A DNA stretch of 64,000 bases from Acanthosoma haemorrhoidale (Eukaryota > Arthropoda > Insecta > Hemiptera > Acanthosomatidae). Shown here one piece after another: positions 25,687 to 38,289 of the stretch. Made by a program: the position numbers and the translations under genes. The notes below the pieces were generated by a model. It was not told the DNA's origin and searched no databases. It saw only the letters and a list, made by a program, of their open reading frames with translations. Every line of letters begins with the position of its first letter. Position 1 is the stretch's first letter. The stretch spans positions 39,627,841 through 39,691,840 of the forward strand of contig OV884009.1 in assembly GCA_930367205.1 (NCBI GenBank), written 5' to 3'.

Positions 25687-25807
25687 ATGCAGTAGTACAT
25701 ATCTACATATGGAATTTACATATTTATGTGTGGGTACCCAATTATAAATTAGTGTGGATGCGATCTTCGCGTGGATATTTTATTTTTCTCTCAAGTTCTT
25801 GTTTTAT
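25687..25807. repeat. Direct repeat, right copy
   Basis: Partner of 25171-25291. The intervening 395 bases (25292-25686) have no recognisable coding content. Confidence 0.85.
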
Positions 25808-26128
25808 TTTATTTTTCATATTGTTATAGCGACACATTTATTTCGTATTATATTTTTTATTACTGATAAATATGTCTTTTATGTGAATTATATTTTTTTA
25901 TTATATATTCTTTTATTTCATTTTTTTTTCTTATTCTTTTTGTACATTGTACATTTTAGCGGGAACTTATACTGTCAGATAACTAACTTAATTTAGTTCT
26001 GAAAAGACATGGCCCTAGGAAAATTATTATTATAGAAGATGTGAAAATAATAAACGACTACCCGGTAGGGGTAAAGATATAATAAGCCAGCATTGTTAGC
26101 TTTCCCAGAAGTGAAACGTTTCTTCAAT

Positions 26129-26463
26129 TTTTTTTTTTTTCTGTCATAGCCCCTTTAAATTTACAGATAATTATAGATCCTCAGGCGAATCAATTTACAA
26201 ATTATTTTTGTATTTCCTGTAGCATCTCTACATTATACACAGGTTTTGTTATTTTATAAAAATTATATAATGAATAAGCAAGTATAATGATATAAATTAT
26301 ACGTGACTGGACTAAACTGACTAATAAAGGTGATGGGGCTCACCTTTTTGATCAAACTTAAAACTAACTTACATACTAATTCTTAACCTAATTTTTCCCC
26401 GACAGTCTGTTGCCATCGATGCGGGAGGGGCGGTGGGGTCATAGTGTTAAACACTGGGTTGGT
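26129..26463 (-). mobile_element. LINE 3' end, copy A (5'-truncated)
   Basis: Starts with a T-run (a poly(A) tail read on the - strand) and matches 34913-35260 almost base for base, for example GATCCTCAGGCGAATC, GGTGATGGGGCTCACCTTTT and TGTTGCCATCGATGCGGGAG. The matching stops at about 26460, as expected of 5' truncation during target-primed insertion. Confidence 0.8.
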
Positions 26464-26464
26464 T

Positions 26465-29078
26465 AGGTAAAGATTCTTCAAATACTATGTGATGCTTGAA
26501 TAATAAGATGTACTAGGCATATTTATTCAGAGGGATGTTACAACATATAAGCGTTAGAGAAAGAATAAAGTTGTGATACTAAGGTAAACAGCCAAAGAAA
26601 CAGTAAGCAAGGAAGCATGAATTATGATGGAAGACTCGTAATTTATTTATAGAAATAGAAAATTCATCTAGAAATACAACATAATGACTTACAGACCGAC
26701 CGGTTTGACGTACGCTTGGTTACTGTAAATTGAAAACCCTGTGCAAAATGTTTGAATAGCGACTTCTCTGCTATTGTCAAAAAATCATTGACAGGCCACA
26801 ATGTAAAGTGATATGAATATAAGCAAAATAACAAGCAATGGCCTAAGGGGGACTGTCAAGCTGATTTTCGTAAAGATGGTAAAATTGGAAATATGTTGTT
26901 AACTTTTATATCTCCATCGTCATTCTGGTTCCCTATACGTATTCAGTCTTTATAAATTTCTTCTTTTCTCTCAATCTGCCACTACCTTATTACTTTTGAG
27001 AGTTATCCCAATAGCATTAACAGTTTGCTTACAATATTAGATTGTTTACTTGTTGCAAATTATTCTTTTTTCTATTTATCTAACACATAATTAGCTCTTA
27101 TTGTGATCTATATGAGACTGTAGCCTTGTATAGTTGTTAGTTTTGTTACTCATTGAGGGCTAATGTCCCAGAATACAATTCATTTTTCATTTCATTTTAT
27201 TTATTTGGATAATAAATGAAGCATTTTTATATCCATCAATCTGAATCAATTCAACAAATGATGCATGGTGTATTAATTAATAACTTTAATCAATACGTCC
27301 GAATTTCCAATTTTCCAATCAGTACAATAAGATGAATCAATTATTCTAATCCCAAACTAATCGTATAATCACACTGCATTATTTTTTGCAGCACTGCTTT
27401 TATTTTTAGCATCAACTGTCAGTACCGTACAAAGTGTATACCTCTAAAAAAAAACAACCTTTTTTGAGTTAAAATGGTAACGACAGTTTTAATAATTAGT
27501 ATGCTATAATTATATTTTATAGAAACCAAACAAATATTAAAACTTGTCAATCAGGGAGTCAATAATTTTTTATACCATACTCAACTTATAGAAAAATGTA
27601 TCTATTTTTAATACTGAGTAATTAACGATGTTTTATGGAAACACCATTATTGTTTATGTTGGCTCTACATCAAATAAAACATTGTACAATTTATGACTCG
27701 GAAAATGATCTCTGACAGTCAGACAAGAGGGGAAATATAAGGGTTTTTGGTTTTGAAACGAAACCACCCAAAAGATAAAAAATATATATCTATATACTAT
27801 ATGTCCCTAGATGAAGAAGGACTTTGTTTGTTGTTTGTATATTGTATTTAGGTTTGATACTTATGAAATTGTTTATACCTAATGTAATCCATGGAAGGAA
27901 GGTGCCTCTGACGGTAAATCCGATAAAGGCATTGAATTCAATAAACCAAACGAAAATAAATCGGGATATGCTAATAAATTGATGGAAATGATGCGGCCTG
28001 GAATATGAAGCCACATTTGACTGTGTGAAGAACATACATTCGTCCAATCAGTGATGATCAGCTACGAAAATGTTCAATATATGATTTCTCAACATCTTAG
28101 ATCAAGTACAATCGATTATTTAGAAATTTACCATAAAAAATATTCATGAAACAAACTCATTATAATCTAGGTATAGTCAACGGTGTCTGGGTTGGGAGGT
28201 TTTATGTTTAACGGCGCACTGGCTCAAAAAAAAAATGATTACTACTTAATGAAATCAACTGTTGATTATTTTTCTCTACTTGGTCATATAAATACAACAC
28301 AACGCCACAAGGAAAACATTGAAATGTTGGATATATATATATATATATATAAGACGGGGTGAGCTATATTTGAATCAAATAGGTGTTTTTTGCAATGACT
28401 GAAGATATAACTTTGAAATGAGCCCAAATCGTGTATATGTATATATTCTGCGTGTATGCATTATAAAGATATTTTTTAAAGCTTTCTTTTAAAACGAATA
28501 TCGAGCTAGATGGAAAAGCTGGAATATGTATTGTTTAGCTCTTAGGTATAAAATCAGGTTAACCCTTGGACCTCTGGGAAAAGAAACCGTTTATATGGGG
28601 GGAGGGGGGTAGCTTCTCAATATATAACAGACAGAGAGGTCCAAGACCTTTAGTTAGGTTTTAGACCATGTTTTCCAGTGAGTTATATTGTCCAACAATC
28701 ATTAGACTTGGTGTTGAGGAAATACCACATGTCTGATACCGAAGACTAGAATCCACCAGGAGTGACGAAATAAACCTATTCCTCAACATTGAAGAATGTA
28801 CCATGTTGGTAGTGTTTATATTTAAATTTTTTTTTTTTTTGAATTATATGAAATTCTTTCCAACTAAGTTAAAAGAAACATACCAATTAAAAGAAACTAT
28901 ATAGAACCCCGGAATAGTATTAATTGTAACATTATAAAGTAATCTATTAATCTTTATAAATGTTCTTTTCCTCTTTATAAATAAAAAAGTAAAAATATTT
29001 TAACAAAGGCAGTATATATATTGTTATAGTATGGTATCTTTGAAAATCAAATTGTGAATATAAAATAGCCTAGGAACA
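26465..29078. other. Intergenic DNA, no gene seen
   Basis: AT-rich, with a (TA)10 run at 28331-28350 and a G-rich spot near 28597-28610. The 85-codon ORF at 27790-28047 on the - strand has no recognisable domain. A repeat tail similar to LINE ends may be present at about 27150-27200. Confidence 0.45.
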
Positions 29079-29079
29079 A

Positions 29080-31440
29080 TTTTTTTAGGAAAATCTATAT
29101 CGTGATAAAATTACAATCTACCATATTGGGCTATAAGTAATTGTGATATATGCTCTCATTTATACCATATTTCATATTTACGATATTCATTCACTCGCTC
29201 ATTCATAGAGTATTTACAAATAGCCCAGACACCTCCCAAATCCACATGGTTGTCACCTCCCTCGCATGTGAAAGAAGAAGTGGAGTCTTGGGAAGTCCCC
29301 CACGCTCCTCCGTCAGCCGCGTCACCAGATATGAGCCCGTGGAGGCTGTTGAAGAGCGCGAGAGCCACAGACGCTCAGGACAAGATTAGAGTAACTGGGC
29401 ATTGCCTGGACTCCCTCTGTCACCAATTTATAGCAGGTCACGAGGCCACTCCCGTTTTAATGTCCAAGGAGGTTTATAGGGATGAGTGATGCAGTGCAAT
29501 GACTGTGCTACGGGATTAGGGTGGTTGAATTAGTTACTATGGAATTTCATGAACTTGGAAGGGATGAGTTCAAGAATGGAAGGTATATTAATATCGTTAT
29601 GAAGGGTTTCGTTACTGACGTAATAAGGGACATTAACTATGGTTCTCAGGACTTTTGATTGAAAGGATTGGATACACTTGATGTTCGACTTTTTTGCTAT
29701 CCCCCATTGCTTTATTCCGTACGCCCAAATGCCTTAAGTATAACTCTGTATATATGTAACTTTTTTTCTATTAAGAGATGGGATGTCCTTTGAAGTACTC
29801 TGTACAGTTGTCCGAATCGTCTATTTAGTTATTGTCTTTTTAACCATGTATGTGGGTTCTATGTCAGCTGTTAGTCGAGATGGAAGCCTAAGTACCGTAA
29901 TGTCTTGGATACAGGAAGAGGAATGGAATTAAATACACTAGTGGACAAGACTTGCGGCAGAGGGTAAAGGTAATGTGGGAACATTTTGCTTCATTAACTT
30001 TGATCCGCCATTGGTTGCATCAATACTCAATCTTATCAAGGTGTTTTGATAGGTTATCAGATGCTATATCGGAGTCTGGGTGGGACGACAGGGCTGCAGT
30101 GTCATCTAAAAATGAGGCCAAGAAGATATTGGGGGTGGAGGGAACATCAGCGATATATAGGTTGTAGAGGACGGTACCCAGGACACAGCCCTGTGGAACT
30201 CCTGCTTTTATGGGATAGTAATTCGAATATTCTAAACCACAGTGGACTTGGCAGAAGCGGTTTGAGAGGTAGGGCTGTAGGGTTAGGAAAAGGGTTTGTG
30301 GTAAATGTGTTTTGAGCTTGTAAATCAAACCTGTGTGCCAACCCCTGTCAAAAGCATGAGCTATGTCCAAAAAGGCAGCAATGCAATACTGTTGGGTTTC
30401 AAGGGCTGAGGATATTTGATCAACAACGCGAAGGCCTTGTTGTAGGAAAAAGGTTTTTGGATTCAACAATTGGAAGTAGTCGTTTTAATAGGAGTTTTTC
30501 AAATATTTTTGAGAGGATAGGGAGTAGGCTAATTGGACGGTAAGATCAGATGTTATTGGGTAGTTTTCTGGGTTCGGCGAATAAGACAATGATGGAATGT
30601 TTCCAGAAGAGAGAAAAGTGCGTCGTTCGGATAATGCGGATAATGTACCAGAAGATTATGGTTTACGAGGAAATTTTTGGAGAGTTTGAGGAGTAAGTAG
30701 ATCATATCCAGGGGATATTGGGTAAGGTAAGTTTTTCAGAATGTATTTGACCTCAGAGGAGTTAGCAGCTTTTAGTGGAAGTGAGAGAGGGATAGATGAA
30801 GTGAGGAAATCTTCAACAGTTGTGCCATGAGTATTGTTGTGATGAGAAAGGTGAGGTGTGAAAGTATGGGAAAGATGCAGAGCGAATTCTTCCGACCTAT
30901 CCCCATATCCCCTATCTCGAAGCCACCCAGGACCCATTATCACGACGTAGTGGGTGTGAAACAGGATGATATTTTAGGGTTTTTTTAGTTACATTCCACA
31001 GGAAGTTATCTTTGGTAGGCAGATAGGAGAGGTGGGAATTAAAAGAATCGGAATGGAAGGATGCCAATTGCCGCTTTATCAATCTGCAGTACTGATAGGA
31101 TGTCGGGATCTTTCCCAACCTGTTCTAGAGTGGCGTTTGGATTGGATTAGGTCTTTGACATGCTGAGGTAAACGATTTTGATTGTGAATTTTTGGAGGAC
31201 GGTGGGGCGCCGATGCCTCCCAAGTCGACCTCAGGACCAGAGTAGTAAAAGAATGCAGTGCATCATCTAGGTCTTGGGATGTTTTCAGGGACACTTTGAG
31301 GTCTACGGAATCTATAAGAAGCTGACGGAAGTGGTACCAATCAACCGTGCCCCTAATAAATGATGGAAGAGGCAGTTTGGGAATTGGTCTTAGGGAAATG
31401 GTTAGTATTAAAGGGCTATGATTGGAGGAGAGGTCATCGA
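29080..31440 (-). mobile_element. Jockey-type LINE relic, copy 1 (about 2.35 kb)
   Basis: Read leftward from 31440 it carries the end of the endonuclease, a linker, the reverse transcriptase, the C-terminal region and a 3' UTR ending at a T-run near 29080-29088. It is truncated at the 5' end inside the endonuclease. The same family recurs at 32844-33650, 53318-53385, 55340-55550, 60745-61022 and 61085-61330. Confidence 0.88.
29500..31440 (-). pseudogene. Jockey-type endonuclease/reverse transcriptase pseudogene
   Basis: Successive frame pieces on the - strand. At 31300-31440, DLSSNHSPLILTISLR is the end of the APE endonuclease (SSDHxP motif with Asp changed to Asn). At 31079-31294 is the linker (LPQHVKDLIQSKRHSRTGWE); at 30912-31118 LIKRQLASFHSDSFNSHLSY; at 30656-30943 AANSSEVKYILKNLPYPISP and GYDLLTPQTLQ (RT block 1). 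At 30020-30469 lies the RT core: AFLDIAHAFDRGWHTGLIYK, PIKAGVPQGCVLGTVLYNLY and the catalytic box as FLDD (normally F/YADD). At 29580-29740 IWAYGIKQWGIAKKSNIKCI and VPYYVSNETLHNDINIPSI are the jockey C-terminal region. Several frameshifts and stops; inactive. Confidence 0.88.
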
Positions 31441-31444
31441 GGCT

Positions 31445-32843
31445 TCAAATTAACTTATCTTCATTAATAAATTACGTTAATTATGTAAAATATTCAATCC
31501 GTTCGTTGAATGTAAAATTGTGTGAGGTAAAATAGTTGAAGAACAGTGAAATCATTTGTTGTGAGTTAGAACTCTTAAAAGTTGCATTTATCACCCGTCT
31601 TTCCTACAAGCTTTGGAAGCAGGTACCGGAAGAGTGACGTCAGTGTTAAGTCGCTTAATACTATGTCGAATTCTCACATCAGAAGGCAGCAGGTACCAAA
31701 CCAGCTTAACTATCTTTCAATCCGAAATATAGAGAGTAAACAAGACCGCAGGAGCTTGGTCTGAGGCGGTGGTCTGTCTTCAGCACCAGACTAATCAAGA
31801 CCAGACGTTCTCCTTTCTACTCTCCATCTGGAATACCAGAGGAAGGTTTCAAGAGACAAGACTTCCTAAATGAGTAAGCACACAATTTGACTCTCGAGAA
31901 TATTAAACGTAATCGATTACATTCAAAGACAGTTAGAAGGGTGATTTCAATTTTGTGATTTTAAACTATTTAAGTTAAGTTGATCATTTTTTTTGTAACA
32001 TAATTTTCGTTTATAATATTTGTTTACTGTTATATATTGTAATTCATTTAAAGTCAATTTCGAATTTCTATGTATCTAATAAATAGTAATAATTAATGCA
32101 GTTCTTCATAAAGCTCTCGTCAGTTTCCTTCCTCTTGCCTGATAATTAACCTTAACTAAAAGTAAATTCAAATCAACTCTTAGCTCAACGACCAAAATTA
32201 TTAGTAGAGTAATTAACAAAAGTTAATTACAATAATAAAATTAAATTTTAGAAAAAATAAAATGAGGGTAGACGAGAGGGGTTCATGTAATAATGATTAC
32301 ATAATTACATGCGTGTTTTACCACATTTTGAATAGTTATATATTAAGTAAGTATCAAAAAAACCTATTTTATTCCAAATAACTTACTCTACTGCACACTT
32401 CCAATGTAACTTTTAACGTCTAAGGTAACTCGGTTACTTCAGAACGAATTAGTTCCTTTTTCAGACATAAGTCAATTTCGCCTTGTCAACTGTTGAGTGA
32501 CACTGCTTGAACCTGAACTGATAGGCTGCAATTATGTCTTCGCCATGAACTAGTTTTGAAGTCTTTTCATAAGTCACAGTTTTAATGATCCATGTCAGCG
32601 CTGGATGAAATATTATTTATCTACTGTCAAAAGTTCGGCTTTCCTCTTCGGTTACTGGACCCGACTGACTGATCAGCAGTCCCTGCTTCCCTCTAAAATT
32701 AAAATATTAGCACTTATTATTTGATGCGGTTTAACACCATTATGTACTACGACTAAAGGCATGAAATGTAATTTATTTGTACATTGCCAAACTTTAGTGG
32801 CCAGAGTTGGGTTTCTGACTGTATATCGCGAGCCAGAGATACA
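31445..32843. other. Spacer between two LINE relics; possible LTR-like piece
   Basis: No gene recognised. The stretch 31580-31900 is GC-richer than its flanks, and an AATAAA lies near 32079, which would fit a solo LTR, but no repeat partner or target duplication was identified. Confidence 0.3.
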
Positions 32844-33650
32844 TTTTTTTTTTTTTTTAGGTACTTCTTTATTGTAATAAAATCACAATCTGCTTTATTG
32901 GACAATAAGTAATTGTGATAAATGTTCTCATTCATAGCATATTTACAACTTTCATTCACTTGCTCTATCATACAGTATTTACAAACAGCCCAGAGACCTC
33001 CCAAATCCACACAGTTGTCGCCTCCCTCGCATGTGAAAGAGGAAGTGGAGTCTTGGGAAACCCCCACGCTCCTCCGTCAGCCGCGTCATAAGATATGAGC
33101 CCGTGGAGGCTGTTGAAGAGCGCGAGAGCCACAGACGCTCAGGACAAGTTTGGAGAAACTGGGCATTGTCAGGACTCCCACTGTCACGTATTTAGGGCAT
33201 CATAAGGATGCGTGGCGTTGAGTATTGACTGTGCTACGGGATTAGGGTGGTTGGTTAGGTTAGTATGGAATTTCATGAACTTAGAGGGGATGGTTTTAAG
33301 AATGTAGGGTAGGGTATATTTAGATTGGTATGAAGGGTTTTGTTGCTGACGTAACAAGGGGCATTTACTAATGCTCTCAGAAAAAAATAGGTCTTTTTAG
33401 CCTCATATGTGGGTTCCATGAGTCTTTTTCGAGATGGTATCGTATTGTCTTGGATACAAGAAAAGGAATGGAATTAAAAAAAAAATAGTGGACAGGACTT
33501 GCGATAGAGGGTAAAGGTAATGTGGTAAAATTTTGCTTCATTAACTTTGATATGGCATTGGTTGCACCAATACTTGATCTTATCGAGGTGTTTTTGAAGT
33601 TTATCAGATGCTATATCGGGGTCTGGACGGGGTGACAGGACTGCATTTAC
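32844..33650 (-). mobile_element. Jockey-type LINE relic, copy 2 (5'-truncated, internally deleted)
   Basis: Begins at a T-run (32844-32858) and matches the 3' kilobase of copy 1, including ATGTGAAAGAGGAAGTGGAG, GAGCCACAGACGCTCAGGAC and GTGCTACGGGATTAGGGTGG. Around 33375-33405 it lacks roughly 200 bases present in copy 1. Homology stops near 33645. Same orientation as copy 1, 3.8 kb away. Confidence 0.85.
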
Positions 33651-33654
33651 CAAT

Positions 33655-34912
33655 GTGGGAACAATAGATGAAATTAAGTCGTTAAGTTAAGTTGTTTATA
33701 TCCTTATGTTTTCCCATGTGCATCTACTTTATTTCACTGCAATGGTCTTTGCGGGTCCATCGTTTGACCCAGAGTCCTGGAATTATATAAGATGGTTCCA
33801 TTTGATTAACAATAGAGGTGTTTCCATAAACCATGAATAAGTGCCATTAATTTATTTGTGTTAAAAATGTATATATTTTTATAATTTGTAGGAACGCAAA
33901 TTAAAGATCTTTACGTCCTGATAAACAATACATAATCCGAGTTCTGTTGTTTATGAAGCCCCTCACATTTTTGTAATAGCAAGCTCAATTGTTTAGTTTT
34001 AGATTATTTATTTAGGTATTGTTGATATCAACGCTATGTAATTATATATAACAATAATGAGCATTTGAAGTTTGGTATGATGTAATCATAGTGCATTTAA
34101 AAAATGAATTGCAAAGCACTGTCAAATTGGCCTCTGAATCAATTTGCTTTGTTTTGCTTTTGGCATAGGAGACAGAATTACGTCAAGCCAATTCAATGCT
34201 TACTGTAATCTAAAGGTAGTATATTAGACGATATTCGGTTCAAATAGTTCCAAACCCCTAGATTGATTAGTGACAAATATTAACAGCTTATTACATAATG
34301 TAAGAATAAATGTTTTATCATATAAGTTTAAATATAAAAAAACTAGATCCTTATTATTACTTTTAATTCTTATTTTTAAAGTTAATATTTAAGATAAATG
34401 TTTTGGTGGATTTATCTTAACTATACCATTTCGATTCAAAAAACTCATTCGACTCATTATTAGTTGTGATTTGTAAACATGTTTCAACTCTGAAGAATTT
34501 GAGTGGTATGATTTTTTCATTAACTCGTATGTAAATTAATAACTATAGTTATATTTGTGTTGTTTCATAGAGAAGAGTCAGTTGTGTCCGTGTTTTCTAA
34601 CGCATATCTATTGAATTTAGTTATGGGTGGTTTATTTAATGAAATAAATAGGCTAGATTTTCATAATATTTACCCGTCGATGACGTTTTGACATGAAATG
34701 TATGTCTATAATCAACAGGTGTTATTGTTATAGTTAGAGTTAGAGGATATCAGTAAAATGTATGGCTGGGACATGCATAGGGCCACCTTATAAGAAAAGC
34801 ATCTATGTGTTAAAACAGTAAAATTTATTAAAAATAACAAAATTTTTACAAAAATTGTTTATCAATAGTATATTCTAAAAACGAAAATCTTCTTAGGAGC
34901 CTTTTTTTTTCT
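33655..34912. other. AT-rich spacer, nothing recognised
   Basis: No ORF of note, no repeat partner within the window and no RNA gene signature seen. Confidence 0.45.
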
Positions 34913-35445
34913 TTTTTTCTTTTTTTTTTCCATAGCCCCTTTAAATTTACAGATAATTATATATAATTATAGATCCTCAGGCGAATCTATTTACAAATTA
35001 TTTTTGTATTTCCTGTAGCATCGCTACATTATATACAGGTTTTGTTATTTTATAAAAATTATATAATGAATAAACAAGTATAATGATATACATTATACGT
35101 GACTAGACTAAACTGACTAATAAAGGTGATGGGGCTCACCTTTTTGATCAACCTTTAAACTAACTTACATACTAATTCTTAACCTAATTTTTCCCGACAG
35201 TCTGTTGCCATCGATGCGGGAGGGGTGGTGGGGTCATAGTGCTAAACACTGGGTTTTTCAGGTGCTGCAACGAGTCAAAAAACGTAATGTGTCTCCGGTG
35301 GATGAACTCACCCACCGACGGCACACCAAGCAACGGGTGCGGGTCAGCGTTCTTCAACCTCTCGAGAGAAGTATGTCGGACCACTTTTCCCATGATCCCA
35401 TTCTGGAAATGTTGGAGACATTTGGCTGTTAGGAGAAAATACTAT
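34913..35445 (-). mobile_element. LINE 3' end, copy B (longer)
   Basis: Opens with T-rich sequence (34905-34930), then matches copy A (26129-26463). It continues further 5' than copy A and contains, on the - strand, an open frame 35184-35393 ending LPHRWQQTVGKN. I do not recognise this domain; it is probably the C-terminal tail of the element's polyprotein. Relative to copy A it has a small duplication (ATAATTATAT) near 34955. Confidence 0.75.
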
Positions 35446-35542
35446 CAGTATTTCAAGATAAAAAAACCAATGATTTACGGTAAGCTGGTATGAAGGCCAT
35501 TATAAAAAAAAAACTTTAACTTTTACAGTATTTTGAAATTAA

Positions 35543-36070
35543 CTAAATAGGTTGTGTTTTGCTTGATGCTCTTGCTTTAAGTTCCTGAGGAATATTTTCA
35601 TATTCTTGTGTTAGGAGAACCCTTAACTCCTGAAACGAATCTGGTAAAGTTGGACGTCTCTTGATTCCTCTTGACAACTCCCATAGATGTTCAATAGGGT
35701 TTAGATCAGGACTACATGCTGGCCACCCTAAACATGGGAATGAAGCGTTTTCCAATTATGGCAAAACAATTTTAGCTGTATGGGCCCGTGTATTATTGCC
35801 CATAAACAAAAATTCATCGCCTTTTGGTGGAAAGTGGACAACAGCCACCAAAAGAATGTCCTCTGTGTAACCAGGAGCTGATAGAGACCCATCTATAAAA
35901 TTTAATTCAGTCCAAGCTTTCAAACTAATCTCATCCCAACTCATAATTCCTCCTTCAACATAGCTCTTTCTTTGTGAAAAGGTTGCCACCGTATACCGCT
36001 CGTTCTCGAATTGCTCTCAAAAATCTCTCCCTGCCGTCAGGTGATCGCAGACAAAACAGTAATGTACGGC
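35543..36070 (-). pseudogene. Tc1-like transposase relic
   Basis: Read on the - strand: CLRSPDGRERF (Tc1 lead-in), then 35756-35989 with TFSQRKSYVEGGIMSWDEIS, DGSLSAPGYTEDIL and DEFLFMGNNTRAHTAKIV, then an in-frame TAA, then LGWPACSPDLNPIEHLWELS and QELRVLLTQEYENIPQ, the typical C-terminal half of a Tc1 transposase. The second catalytic Asp (normally xDNARxH) is Asn here, the HLW motif's Glu (PIEHLW) is kept, and a frameshift precedes 35989. The N-terminal DNA-binding half is missing. Confidence 0.85.
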
Positions 36071-36074
36071 TGAA

Positions 36075-37915
36075 ACCTTTTTACGAAAAAGGAGCTATAG
36101 TAGAGGAGTTGTGATTTGTGAATGCCAGCCGTAATATACACAAGAGGCAGAACCACACCCTATTTTGTTCATTTAAAATTACTTAATAAACTTTTTTTTT
36201 CTAAAATACCACTAGTTTTTATTTAATTTATACTTCAATATTCCTAATATGTTTCATACGACCTGTTATTTATTCTAAAAGTATGTCGAAACGTTTATAA
36301 CAAATACTGCAGGTGGGCTACATTTTTTTCCCCTCTCAGTGGATTACTAAGTTATTAATGAAACTATCAACAATTTAATGAAAGTATTAATGCCACGCTA
36401 CATATGATATTCAACCATATACCAAATAAAATAGATTTAAAAAAATAAATAAATAATATGATGACTTATTGAGTAAAGAAATCATTATCAACAATAGGAG
36501 ATAAAATAAAGAAATAAATAGAGGCATATCAACGCAGGAAACTCACAATAATCTAAGCAAATGAACTATAAATTACATTGAAACAAAATTACTTATCTAT
36601 AACTTAGACAATATATTAAAAATAAAACGTTAACCTTACAATACTATTAACACAAATGTTGAGCATTAACAACCTTATTATAATTTGACTCAAATCAAAT
36701 TACCTGGTTGTTTAAATATTTTTATTTAGTATTTGTATAATTTGTTTCCTTATTTAGTACAGCTCTGTTGTACACTACCTTTACAGTATACGAAAACCAA
36801 AAGTTTAAAGTTATTTACATGAATTGAGAATAGTTTAATTCAGTGGTGCTTGTGTACTGTGTAATTTCCTGCTCCTAGGGTCTGGTGTTAAAGGTTCGTG
36901 TTCTCTCTCACCTTGAAAGGTAATATTCAGTGAATAGATACTCCGGCATCCATTAAGCCCTTCATACTACGTTTAACAATATTATATGAATTTATTTTTA
37001 TTTAAAAGCGTAAGTATTACGAGTTCGTTAAAATGCAAATTTTCTTCGTACCAGTCCAACTAATATTGTTTGCTAAGGTATTGATGCATGAAAAAAATTT
37101 ACAAACACACTTACATATGATTATTTGCACAAGGGGTTGTTCATCAAGTTTTAGTCTCACCAAAAATACTCTTTTATTGACTATATATTATTTAGCAGTC
37201 AACGTTTTTCCGGTTCAGGCATCATCAAGTATTACAGTGTCGAAACAAGATTATATGATTATATTAAAAAAACAAGAAATATAAAAATTTTGTGTGTTAA
37301 AAAAAAACATAATTCAAAGAAAAAATCATGCCTATATAATAAATATTGGACAGTGATGTGATATAATTTATTAAATAAGAATATAGGATAAATAAGCACA
37401 AAATGAAAATAGTATAAAAACAAACCTGAAATAGTTGTTATCTCAATCACTAACTTTTTTATATACGTGCCGAATTGGATTTAGATATAAATTTATTGAA
37501 TATAAATAAACAATAGCTAGTTTATTATTTTAATACAAATGTATGTATATTTAATTTACTGTTAAATGATATTTGGTAGATAAAAGAATATTTTGGAGAG
37601 ACTAAAGCTTGGTGAACAGCCTATAGTGCTAATTATTACTAATGTTTTGGAAGATATATTTTAAATCACGGAAGACTTTTAAGAAAAAGAAAAAAAATGA
37701 AGAAAACCAAAACCGCAATAGAATATTTTAAAATATAGTATTGAAAGTATGCATCCTTTTTATAATAATTAATCTAACGAAACAAATAAATTCACCACAA
37801 TCAACTGATAAATAATTTAAGTCATGCGTGAAGCTTAAACGATTTGTTAAAATTATAATTCATTAAAGTCTCTGTAGCGACCACTAACTACACAAGATAA
37901 ATCACCCTATACTCT
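36075..37915. other. AT-rich intergenic DNA
   Basis: No gene recognised. The ORFs at 37033-37284 and 37259-37450 are compositional. One of the CGAAACG-type retroelement-end motifs is at 37201-37229 on the - strand (listed under findings). Confidence 0.45.
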
Positions 37916-37918
37916 ATT

Positions 37919-37919
37919 G

Positions 37920-37986
<67 letters not shown>
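37919..37986. repeat. (TA)n microsatellite
   Basis: About 65 bases of almost pure alternating TA. Confidence 0.98.
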
Positions 37987-37988
<2 letters not shown>

Positions 37989-38289
37989 AAACAAATGTAA
38001 ATAACACTGTCAAAATATAAATCATTGTAAATATGGTAAACAATAAAACATGCTGCTAGGAGCCAATTAGTTATATAAGCTGGGACACCAGCTGTCAGGG
38101 CAGGTACTAGACCCAAGCCGCCGAGAGACCCTTCCCGGATCGGTCTTTGTCAGAGAACGAAGGAAACCACATACTCAAACCTCATTGGGTACTATAAAAA
38201 CGGTCCTTATTGGCTACTGACGAAGTCAGCTGGGTATTTAAGACCGGTGGTTTGGGGCCTGTATATCATTCTCCGGGGAACTATAACTG

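Larger units (their letters stand above)
24235..26128. other. AT-rich intergenic DNA around the direct repeats
   Basis: No gene recognised. The hydrophobic ORFs at 25275-25562 and 25629-25996 arise from T-rich composition. A 19-base palindrome (GGAAGTTTTAAAAACTTCC) lies at about 24717-24736. Confidence 0.45.

Noticed and set aside
25275..25996. Hydrophobic ORFs suggesting small membrane proteins
   Set aside because: Phe/Ile/Tyr-rich products arise from T-rich or A-rich DNA; no conserved motif.
30046..30315. + strand ORFs within 29.2-30.3 kb
   Set aside because: They overlap the jockey-type reverse transcriptase, which reads convincingly on the - strand; the + frames are shadows.
31580..32110. 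Solo LTR between the two jockey relics
   Set aside because: Composition and an AATAAA are suggestive, but no TG...CA ends, target duplication or second copy was found.
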